Positions 1 through 4,794 of a DNA stretch of 7,758 nt are shown piece by piece. This DNA comes from an uncultured Bacillota bacterium (GTDB lineage: Bacteria; Bacillota; Clostridia; Christensenellales; UBA1242). Location: contig CASDQU010000076.1 of NCBI GenBank assembly GCA_949282835.1, positions 1 to 7,758 of the forward strand. Reading direction: 5' to 3'. The number at the start of each line of letters is the position of its first letter. Position 1 is the first letter of the stretch. The position numbers were made by a program, and so were the translations under genes. Under the pieces are notes generated by a model that ran no database searches, was not told the DNA's origin, and saw only the letters and a program-made list of their open reading frames with translations.

Positions 1-1
1 A

Positions 2-169
2 CTTGTATATGATAAAAATAAAAATCTTATAATTCGTCTTTATAATTCTCAAACAAAAGAAACAACATTTTTTAACAATGATGACGATTTCAAAAATAAT
101 GCCAAAGTTGAAGGCAAACTTTTAAAAGATATATGGGACGACACGACTGATAGATATTGGTTGCAATAA
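2..169 (+). CDS. C-terminal fragment of a protein paralogous to the next gene (5' end outside window)
   Basis: An open frame runs from the left edge to a TAA at 167-169 and gives the last 55 residues of a protein whose start is off the window. Its final third, with ...FFNNDDDFKNNAK... and KDIWDD, aligns without gaps to the C-terminus of the next gene (TIYFKDKEDFIQNAK..., RDIWDK). About 11 of 26 positions are identical, counting from the shared Thr to the shared DIWD, and most of the rest are conservative. The stop is 10 nt before the next start, so the two are almost certainly co-transcribed. The function is unknown. Tandem copies of small soluble acidic proteins are common among immunity proteins of polymorphic toxins, but no toxin gene is visible here, so that reading is only a suggestion. 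No frame shift is seen. Confidence 0.75.
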   Translation, partial: LVYDKNKNLIIRLYNSQTKETTFFNNDDDFKNNAKVEGKLLKDIWDDTTDRYWLQ

Positions 170-179
170 AAGGATAAAA

Positions 180-635
180 ATGACAAATAAAAATTTGTAT
201 GATAAAATATTTGAAAAAAAGTGTGCTGTTTGTGGAAGCAAATATATGGCTGATATCTATGATCAAGGTGAATGTTCAAATTGTGGTTGGTATAATGGCA
301 AAATATACAGTGAATTCCCTGACAATGTTATATTTTCAAACTTAGTTCCATTAAATAAGGCAATAAAATTATACAAAGAAAACAAACCTATCAAACCCGA
401 TTTAGATGATTTTCTTGAAGCGTTTGAGCATTATGGCGAAACAGGATTTGACTATAAAAATGTTGGTTTTTCCTTATTTAGAAATGGCGAAAATGGAATT
501 GAATTTAATTGGGGGCCTAACCCTTATGGCACAATATACTTCAAAGACAAGGAAGATTTTATCCAAAACGCAAAAATTGGCAATGAATATGTCCGAGATA
601 TTTGGGACAAAGTTGAAAATCCTTGCTATTTATAA
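180..635 (+). CDS. Small zinc-ribbon (CPCC-like) protein, possible immunity-type protein
   Basis: This is a 151-aa soluble acidic protein with no signal peptide or membrane segment. The ATG at 180 is preceded by AAAGGA with a 5-nt spacer, and the start lies 10 nt after the upstream stop. Residues 15-35 hold two CxxC pairs (C15/C18 and C32/C35, the second as CSNCGW), which is a zinc-ribbon knuckle resembling the cysteine-rich CPCC family. Residues 54-80 (NLVPLNKAIKLYKENK..., then a DLDDF stretch) look like a helical linker. Residues 90-151 form a domain ending in DIWD that is shared with the upstream partial gene. Zinc binding is inferred from the cysteines. The cellular role is not known. Small CPCC-type proteins often sit in accessory regions beside toxin or immunity genes, which fits the tandem duplication but does not prove it. 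Confidence 0.8.
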   Translation: MTNKNLYDKIFEKKCAVCGSKYMADIYDQGECSNCGWYNGKIYSEFPDNVIFSNLVPLNKAIKLYKENKPIKPDLDDFLEAFEHYGETGFDYKNVGFSLFRNGENGIEFNWGPNPYGTIYFKDKEDFIQNAKIGNEYVRDIWDKVENPCYL

Positions 636-645
636 AAAAAATTAA

Positions 646-666
646 AGCATATCAATACGATATGCT
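646..666 (-). terminator. Perfect 8-bp hairpin, possible minus-strand terminator
   Basis: AGCATATC at 646-653 and GATATGCT at 659-666 are perfect inverted repeats around a 5-nt loop. Read on the minus strand, the stem is followed by a T-rich tract (complement of 633-645). Read on the plus strand, no T-run follows. It therefore looks more like a terminator for leftward transcription than one for the upstream plus-strand pair. The stem is A+T rich, so strength is uncertain. It could also be an outer part of the adjoining structured element. Confidence 0.35.
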
Positions 667-937
667 CAGTTTGTAGACAAATAAATCAAACTGTTCAAAA
701 ACAAGCGAGGCAAGGGGAGAAAAACGCCTAAAAGCAGGAGTTTAGTTTCCCTAAATGACTGTTTTTAGGTGTTTATTTTGGGGTGCCCCGTAAATGCTTT
801 GGCATTTATGGGGAGAGGAAAAGGCGAGCGTTAAAGTCTAAGTTGTTTTTAACAACTTGACATAAGCGTAGCCTTTGACGAAAACACAGCAAGAAAAATT
901 CAAAGAATTTTTCGGTCGCGCCCTTTTTCAACAGTCT
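667..937. repeat. MITE-like structured intergenic element with imperfect terminal inverted repeats
   Basis: This roughly 270-bp non-coding stretch is built of successive hairpins. CAGTTTG (667-673) pairs with CAAACTG (687-693). A 12-bp stem with one G-T wobble joins 722-733 (AAACGCCTAAAA) and 763-774. A second 12-bp stem with one wobble joins 786-797 and 802-813 (CCCCGTAAATGC). 840-847 pairs with 851-858 (AAGTTGTT), and 894-901 with 905-912 (AAAAATTC). The outer ends are imperfect inverted repeats: ACTGTTCAAAAAC from 690 on the left, and ACTGTTGAAAAAG on the complement of the right end from 935 leftwards. No long open frame lies within it. The features resemble a non-autonomous mobile repeat, but only one copy is in the window, so dispersal is not shown. 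Confidence 0.5.
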
Positions 938-960
938 AAAATAGGGCTAAGCCCTATTTT
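938..960 (-). terminator. metG terminator hairpin overlapping the metG stop codon
   Basis: AAAATAGGGC (938-947) and GCCCTATTTT (951-960) form a perfect 10-bp stem with a 3-nt loop. On the minus strand, where metG ends, the 3' arm supplies the U-tract of an intrinsic terminator. The metG stop (complement of 959-961) lies in the first bases of the hairpin, so terminating ribosomes would cover its base. The palindrome is symmetric and could also act on plus-strand transcripts arriving from the left. Confidence 0.65.
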
Positions 961-2557
961 ATTGCAATCTTTGAAATAATAATTCATCATTTTGAACTTG
1001 TAAATCTCCAGTTATAGTTGCTTCTTCCCAAACCGCTTTTTCTTCAAGTCCAAGTTTCCCATTTATTCTCTTGCAAGTTTCTGGAATAAAAGGAGAGAAA
1101 AGTCTTGCAATATTAGCCATCATATATACACATGTATAAGTGGTATCATTGAAAGCTTTGATATCTTCTTGCACTTGCACCCAAGGCATTCTTTCACTAT
1201 AATATTTATTTCCTGCATTGACATAGTCAATTACAATATTTATAGCGCTTTTAAGCCTGCCCTCTTCAATCTGTCTCCCTGCTTTTTGATAAGTCTCTTT
1301 AGTAAGCGCAATAATTTCCTTGTCTATTTTCCCTTCACAAATCTTGCCGTCAAATTTTTTGTTTAAGAAAGACAAATTTCTATTTATAAAATTACCAATC
1401 ACACCTACAAGATATTTATTGTGAATGAGCTTAAAATCTTCAGATGAGAAATTGATATCTTTGTTTTCTGGACCATTTGCTATCATAAAAAATCTAATTG
1501 AGTCTTTAGGATAAAGAGAAACAAGCTCATTAATGCTTATTAGGTTGCCCTTGCTCTTAGACATCTTTTCATTATTCATATTCACATATTCGCATGAAAT
1601 AATATAATTAGGCAAATTCAGTTTCTCATCAATAGCCATAAGAAGTGATGGGTAGATTATAGTATGAAAAGGGATATTGTCTTTGCCGTGACAATAATAT
1701 GATATTGTATCTGCGCTTGTCATAAACTCTTCAAAGTTGTATCCGCGCTCTTCAAGTACACGACATGCAGTTGTAACATAGCCCATAACAGCTTCAAACC
1801 AGACATACACCCTCTTATCTTCAAAGCCATCAAAAGGCACTTCAACTCCCCAATCTAACTGCCTTGTGAGTGCACGGTCTACAAGTCCTTGTGAGAGAAA
1901 TTTTTCAGACTCTTTTACCGCATTAAGACGCCAAATATTTTTATGGTCTTCCACAAGCCTTTTCACTTTATCTTGGAAAGCAGAAAGTTTAAAATAAAGA
2001 TGGGTGTTTTCTTTTTGTATAGTTTCAGTTCCGCAAACGCCACATTTTTTATTTAAAACCTCTTTAGCATTAAGTGTTGTTAGGCAGTTTTCACATTGGT
2101 CACCTTTAGCTTCCCCACCGCAGTGAGGGCAAACGCCAACTATTTCTCTATCAGATAAAAAAGTTTGACATTTAGGGCAATAGTCTTGCTCCTCAGTTTT
2201 CTTGTAAATAAATCCATTTTTGTCAATTATTTTCAAGTATTTTTGCACATGAGCCTTGTGATAATCTGACATTGTTGAGGTGTATAAATCATAAGAAAAA
2301 TCCAAATCATTAAAATTTTTTACAAACTCATTGTGATATTTTAACGCAATTTCTTTAGGGTCAATTCCCTCTTTTTTTGCCCTAACTGTAATAGGCGTGC
2401 CATGACTGTCTGTACCTGAAACATAGACGACATTGTCGCCTTTCAATCTAAAGTATCTTGCAATTACATCACCCGGCAAAAGCGCTGCCAAATGCCCTAC
2501 ATGCAGTGAGTTATTAGCATAAGGCCAAGCCCCGCCTATCAAAATATTTTTTTTCAT
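959..2557 (-). CDS. metG: Methionine--tRNA ligase, compact form without C-terminal tRNA-binding domain
   Basis: The product is a cytosolic class I aminoacyl-tRNA synthetase that charges tRNA-Met with methionine using ATP, for initiation and elongation. I chose the ATG at 2557 (532 aa) because GGGAGGAAAG lies just upstream. An in-frame TTG at 2587 would add ten residues with no family counterpart. The HIGH motif is HVGH at 19-22, KMSKS is at 331-335, and GTDSHGTPI begins at 48. The connective insert carries four CxxC knuckles (C127/C130, C143/C146, C155/C158, C172/C175), enough for two zinc ions, as in archaeal-like and E. coli-type enzymes rather than the typical Bacillus enzyme. The anticodon-binding helical domain fills residues 385-505. 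The protein ends at about 532, whereas many bacterial MetG proteins run to 640-680 aa with a dimerising Trbp111-like domain, which is absent here. Transcription appears monocistronic. Confidence 0.97.
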   Translation of the reverse strand: MKKNILIGGAWPYANNSLHVGHLAALLPGDVIARYFRLKGDNVVYVSGTDSHGTPITVRAKKEGIDPKEIALKYHNEFVKNFNDLDFSYDLYTSTMSDYHKAHVQKYLKIIDKNGFIYKKTEEQDYCPKCQTFLSDREIVGVCPHCGGEAKGDQCENCLTTLNAKEVLNKKCGVCGTETIQKENTHLYFKLSAFQDKVKRLVEDHKNIWRLNAVKESEKFLSQGLVDRALTRQLDWGVEVPFDGFEDKRVYVWFEAVMGYVTTACRVLEERGYNFEEFMTSADTISYYCHGKDNIPFHTIIYPSLLMAIDEKLNLPNYIISCEYVNMNNEKMSKSKGNLISINELVSLYPKDSIRFFMIANGPENKDINFSSEDFKLIHNKYLVGVIGNFINRNLSFLNKKFDGKICEGKIDKEIIALTKETYQKAGRQIEEGRLKSAINIVIDYVNAGNKYYSERMPWVQVQEDIKAFNDTTYTCVYMMANIARLFSPFIPETCKRINGKLGLEEKAVWEEATITGDLQVQNDELLFQRLQ

Positions 2558-2600
2558 TCTTTCCTCCCAGTCAAAATCAACTGTCAAATTTTACCCTATT

Positions 2601-2629
2601 ATAATATAAAATTTTTAGATTTTTGTCAA
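2601..2629 (-). promoter_or_regulatory. Predicted metG promoter
   Basis: On the minus strand a perfect -35 TTGACA (2629-2624) is followed after 17 nt by TATTAT (2606-2601). That hexamer overlaps a TATAAT (2603-2598), which would be at 20 nt. The inferred transcript start is near 2592-2595, leaving a leader of only about 35-40 nt before the ATG at 2557. That is too short for the T-box or SAM riboswitch often found before methionine genes in this phylum. Confidence 0.65.
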
Positions 2630-2799
2630 ATGAATAATCTTTTCTTTATTGTAATTTCTTTAAATCAAGACTTTAAAATATAAACTTCAGTGCAGCAATT
2701 CCTTTAACTCATATTTTCACCAAAAATCTAGCCTTCTGAAAAAAGAAGACCTACCTTTTGAAACAATTAAAAATTTTTTCATTTTTTTGGCAAAAATAG
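2630..2799. other. AT-rich spacer between the divergent metG and lexA promoters
   Basis: Together with the two promoters this makes up the 312-bp gap between the metG and lexA starts. It holds no open frame of note. The only structure seen is a short 5-bp hairpin, CTTCT/AGAAG, near 2732-2747. Nothing else is recognised. Confidence 0.5.
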
Positions 2800-2827
2800 T
2801 TGCAATATTTGTTCTCATGATTATAAT
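2800..2827 (+). promoter_or_regulatory. Predicted lexA promoter
   Basis: The -35 TTGCAA (2800-2805) and perfect -10 TATAAT (2822-2827) are separated by 16 nt. The start of transcription would fall near 2834, just ahead of the palindrome at 2836-2856. GTTCT (2811-2815) lies inside the spacer and AGAAC (2828-2832) directly after the -10, so half-sites of the LexA type flank the -10 element. Confidence 0.7.
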
Positions 2828-2835
2828 AGAACTAT

Positions 2836-2856
2836 AAAAGAACGCACCGTTCTTTT
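2836..2856 (+). promoter_or_regulatory. Palindromic operator, likely LexA autoregulatory site (GAAC-N5-GTTC)
   Basis: AAAAGAAC (2836-2843) and GTTCTTTT (2849-2856) are perfect 8-bp inverted repeats around GCACC. The site lies directly downstream of the predicted transcript start and ends just before the ribosome binding site AAGGAG (2857-2862). LexA proteins of Bacillus-like bacteria bind GAAC-N4-GTTC and repress their own genes. Here the half-sites are the same but the spacing is five. Binding by the adjacent LexA is inferred from position and half-site identity. Confidence 0.65.
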
Positions 2857-2869
2857 AAGGAGTGTCAAG

Positions 2870-3460
2870 ATGAAGCAGATAGATGAAGAGAAGCTGTATA
2901 AAATTAAAGCTTACATAGAGACTTATCAACTTGAGAATGGAAAAAGTCCAAGTTATAGAGAGGTCATGGAGGCATGTAATTTAACAAGCCTATCACTTGT
3001 CAGCCGTTATCTTGACTTGCTGCAAACTCGTGGACAAATCAAAAAAAATCCTCTCGGCGGAATTGAAATGTCTATCAATTTGTCATCAACTACATTTGCC
3101 CCGTTAGTTGGACAAGTTCGGTGTGGCGCTCCTATATTTGCACAAGAGAATTACCAATCAATATGTTCACTTCCAAGCGAAATATTCGGGAAGGGAGAAT
3201 TGTTTATGCTATCAGCAATAGGCGATAGCATGAAAGATGCAGGGATAAATGAAGGCGACATTCTCGTGGTTCGTAAAAGCGATTATGCAGAGAATGGACA
3301 AATTGTAGTTGCGCTCATTGATGATGAAGCAACGGTAAAGCGCTTTAAAAAAACATCTAACAAGATTATTCTCCACCCTGAAAATTCCAAATATCAAGAT
3401 ATTTTGCTAGACGATGTTAAAATTTTAGGTGTAGTTCAAAGTTGTATACATAAATTTTAA
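2870..3460 (+). CDS. lexA: LexA repressor (SOS regulator, self-cleaving)
   Basis: This 196-aa protein has the usual LexA layout and length. The N-terminal winged helix-turn-helix spans about residues 1-68 (SPSYREVMEACN at 26-37, then a recognition helix with SLSLVSRYLDLL). The C-terminal S24 autopeptidase domain follows. The scissile bond is C85-G86, in VGQVRCGAPIF. The catalytic serine is S120 in GDSMKDAGI and the lysine is K157 in ATVKRF. By family knowledge, RecA filaments stimulate self-cleavage and derepress DNA-repair genes. Most LexA proteins cut at Ala-Gly; Cys-Gly is known from UmuD and some phage repressors, so cleavage should work. The ATG at 2870 has AAGGAGT 6 nt upstream. The recognition helix differs from the Bacillus one, which agrees with the unusual operator spacing upstream. 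The next gene starts 11 nt downstream in the same operon. Confidence 0.95.
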   Translation: MKQIDEEKLYKIKAYIETYQLENGKSPSYREVMEACNLTSLSLVSRYLDLLQTRGQIKKNPLGGIEMSINLSSTTFAPLVGQVRCGAPIFAQENYQSICSLPSEIFGKGELFMLSAIGDSMKDAGINEGDILVVRKSDYAENGQIVVALIDDEATVKRFKKTSNKIILHPENSKYQDILLDDVKILGVVQSCIHKF

Positions 3461-3471
3461 GGAGATGCAAG

Positions 3472-3660
3472 GTGAATTTAAAATTATATTGTCCCCACTG
3501 CGGAAGGTGTCTTGGCGAATGTAACTCAACATGTGACAACACAAATTGCAGAGTACTTGTCAATCCGCCTACCCGACCAAATAAAAAACATTTTATTCAT
3601 GACATGAAATGTCAAAAATGCAAAAATGAAATTTACATATTAATGGAATTTACAAATTAA
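3472..3660 (+). CDS. 62-aa eight-cysteine zinc-finger-like protein in the lexA operon
   Basis: This small basic protein starts at GTG 3472, preceded by AAGGAG that overlaps the lexA stop codon, with a 7-nt spacer. No in-frame ATG would keep the cysteine region. It carries eight cysteines: C7, C10, C13, C17, C21, C26, C47 and C50, including CPHCGRC near the N-terminus and KCQKCKNE near the C-terminus. A prolines-and-basic segment (NPPTRPNKKHFIH) separates the two clusters. The pattern suggests two metal-binding knuckles, superficially like the phage Mu Com family of small nucleic-acid-binding zinc proteins, but I do not recognise a specific family. Being in the lexA transcript, it should be induced by DNA damage along with lexA. 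A strong terminator begins 6 nt after its stop. Confidence 0.75.
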   Translation: MNLKLYCPHCGRCLGECNSTCDNTNCRVLVNPPTRPNKKHFIHDMKCQKCKNEIYILMEFTN

Positions 3661-3666
3661 GCGAAC

Positions 3667-3712
3667 CTCAGCGTTCCAAATCTAAAAAAGATAAGGAATG
3701 CTGGGTTTTTTT
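3667..3712 (+). terminator. Intrinsic terminator T1 of the lexA operon
   Basis: CTCAGCGTTCC (3667-3677) pairs with GGAATGCTGGG (3695-3705) in an 11-bp stem with two G-U wobbles and a 17-nt A-rich loop. Seven T's follow (3706-3712). The 3' arm can alternatively pair with the 5' arm of the next terminator. Confidence 0.8.
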
Positions 3713-3715
3713 ATT

Positions 3716-3741
3716 GCGCCCAAGCATTTGGGCGCTTTTTT
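3716..3741 (+). terminator. Intrinsic terminator T2, tandem with T1 and directly before the next gene
   Basis: GCGCCCAA (3716-3723) pairs perfectly with TTGGGCGC (3728-3735) around a GCAT loop, and six T's follow (3736-3741). The stem is GC-rich and strong. It ends only 20 nt before the ATG of the sigma-like gene at 3762, which leaves no room for a promoter. That gene must therefore be reached by reading through T1 and T2, or through T2 alone. Confidence 0.8.
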
Positions 3742-3761
3742 GTTATATAAAGGAGAAATTT

Positions 3762-4142
3762 ATGAATAAAATTATGATAGACGAAATATTTAAAGCCTAT
3801 AAATATGCAGAGAGCTTAACTAAAAGTTATGATAAACTGGTGCTTAAAGAGGCGTTGAATTCTTACTACTATTCAATTAACTGCTCACTTTCAAGCGAAA
3901 AGTCGTATGAGAAAATAGCCTCGCTTATAGAAAGAAAAAATAAGCTTATAAATTTCAAGCTTAAAGTGGAAAATATATTAAAAAATATGGATAAGCTATT
4001 GAGAACTATCCTTGTCAAAAAACATATCAAGCTTATGCAGGCTGAAGAAATAGCCAAAGATTTGCATCTTTCTCTACGCACTTATTTTAGAAGAATAGAA
4101 AAAGCAGAAACCATCATGCTGCAAAATTTATTGAAACTATAG
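3762..4142 (+). CDS. Small sigma-region-4-like helix-turn-helix protein
   Basis: This is a 126-aa basic, helical protein. The ATG at 3762 follows AAGGAG (3750-3755) with a 6-nt spacer. An upstream in-frame TTG at 3714 would put the N-terminus inside the terminator hairpin, so I rejected it. The C-terminal third (about residues 80-120) reads as a region-4-like helix-turn-helix: a helix around KKHIKLMQ, then AEEIAKDLHLSLRTYFRRI. This resembles sigma-70 region 4 and the ArpU-type regulators of phages. No region 2 or -10-binding domain is visible, so it is probably not a complete sigma factor. Residues 1-75 are helical and lysine-rich, possibly for dimerisation or RNA-polymerase contact. It sits behind two tandem terminators and converges, with a 14-nt gap, on the Spo0A-domain gene. 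Target genes are unknown. Confidence 0.75.
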   Translation: MNKIMIDEIFKAYKYAESLTKSYDKLVLKEALNSYYYSINCSLSSEKSYEKIASLIERKNKLINFKLKVENILKNMDKLLRTILVKKHIKLMQAEEIAKDLHLSLRTYFRRIEKAETIMLQNLLKL

Positions 4143-4156
4143 GGTATAAAAAACCA

Positions 4157-4540
4157 TTAAGCATGCAGCTTCTTGCCAAATAAATTTCTATCTAAAATAA
4201 TCTTCTCAGATAAGATACATATTAATTCTTTAGGCGAAGGCTTAGGTGAAGAAAAATCTATATTGAAACCTTTTTCAAAGTCGCAAATTCCTCCCCTTTT
4301 ATAGCTTACATCGATAGCATTACGCATGGCTTTATCAACTAAATCCATATCAAAATTAAAAGCATTTGCAAGCTCTAAATATAGCCTTTGATTCATGTTG
4401 TGTTTTTTAGAGGTGTCCTGCAAAATTTTTCTTACCCCCTCTTTAATCAAGTCATACCCCTTTAAATTAGGAGTTATTTTTAGAACCAATAGATAAATAG
4501 TTAATTTTTCTTCTACTAAAAAATTATTATATTTTTCCAT
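4157..4540 (-). CDS. Stand-alone Spo0A C-terminal DNA-binding domain protein
   Basis: The 127-aa protein matches the effector domain of Spo0A, the master regulator of sporulation, over nearly its whole length. ITPNLKGYDLIKEGVRKIL (22-40) corresponds to the GIPAHIKGYxYLREAI region. LVDKAMRNAIDVSYKRG (67-83) corresponds to the recognition helix VERAIRHAIEVAWSRG. PSPKELICILSEKI (101-114) corresponds to the closing helix. The phosphoacceptor receiver domain that normally precedes this part (full Spo0A is about 260 aa) is missing: the ATG at 4540 has its own GAAGGGGA ribosome binding site and promoter, so this is a designed short protein rather than a truncation. Without a receiver it could bind 0A-box-like DNA without phosphorylation, or compete with full Spo0A; both are inferences. 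The last residues (RNLFGKKLHA) have no family counterpart that I recognise. Confidence 0.85.
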   Translation of the reverse strand: MEKYNNFLVEEKLTIYLLVLKITPNLKGYDLIKEGVRKILQDTSKKHNMNQRLYLELANAFNFDMDLVDKAMRNAIDVSYKRGGICDFEKGFNIDFSSPKPSPKELICILSEKIILDRNLFGKKLHA

Positions 4541-4574
4541 ATCTAGTCCCCTTCACGTAATCTCTACATGTGAC

Positions 4575-4603
4575 ATTATACATACTTGCGAGCAAAAGTG
4601 CAA
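4575..4603 (-). promoter_or_regulatory. Predicted promoter of the Spo0A-domain gene
   Basis: On the minus strand TTGCAC (4603-4598) is followed after exactly 17 nt by a perfect TATAAT (4580-4575). The transcript would begin near 4568 and have a leader of about 28 nt with a GAAGGGGA ribosome binding site. It is divergent from the degV promoter. Confidence 0.65.
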
Positions 4604-4620
4604 TTATATTTTAATATTTT

Positions 4621-4640
4621 TTTACAAAATTTTACAAAAT
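4621..4640. repeat. Exact tandem 10-bp repeat between divergent promoters
   Basis: TTTACAAAAT occurs twice in direct succession, one helical turn apart, 18 bp upstream of the -35 of the Spo0A-domain gene. The position suits an activator site or an A-tract UP-like element. In A+T-rich DNA such a duplication may also be chance. Confidence 0.5.
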
Positions 4641-4732
4641 TCTTTTTGCCAAGACTTAGACGTCTTATTTTTTCACCGAAAACACTCTTAAGCAAATTAA
4701 AAAATTATCTTGTAAAAATACACTAAAAAGCT

Positions 4733-4761
4733 TTGCAATAAAAATTAAACTATGATATCAT
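4733..4761 (+). promoter_or_regulatory. Predicted degV promoter
   Basis: TTGCAA (4733-4738) is followed after 17 nt by TATCAT (4756-4761). The transcript would start near 4768 and carry TGGAGGAAAT before the ATG at 4795. Confidence 0.6.
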
Positions 4762-4794
4762 AAAAATGGAATAGTATTAAGCTATGGAGGAAAT

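Noticed and set aside
406..645. 79-codon plus-strand open frame inside the zinc-ribbon gene
   Set aside because: It overlaps the real gene in another frame, lacks a ribosome binding site and has no recognisable features.
2557..2587. Longer metG start at TTG 2587
   Set aside because: The extra ten residues have no family counterpart, and a strong GGGAGG site serves the ATG at 2557.
2622..2630. TTTGTCAAA, a match to the Spo0A box consensus, next to metG
   Set aside because: Its reverse complement contains TTGACA, the -35 of the metG promoter, which explains it without a Spo0A site.
3663..3676. GAAC-N6-GTTC resembling a LexA box
   Set aside because: It lies in the 5' arm of terminator T1, the spacing differs again from the operator, and no promoter is nearby.
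3714..3761. N-terminal extension of the sigma-like protein from TTG 3714
   Set aside because: It would translate through terminator T2 and has no ribosome binding site; ATG 3762 has a good one.
4651..4672. AAGAC/GTCTT hairpin followed by T's as a plus-strand terminator
   Set aside because: The stem is only 5 bp and no plus-strand gene ends upstream of it.
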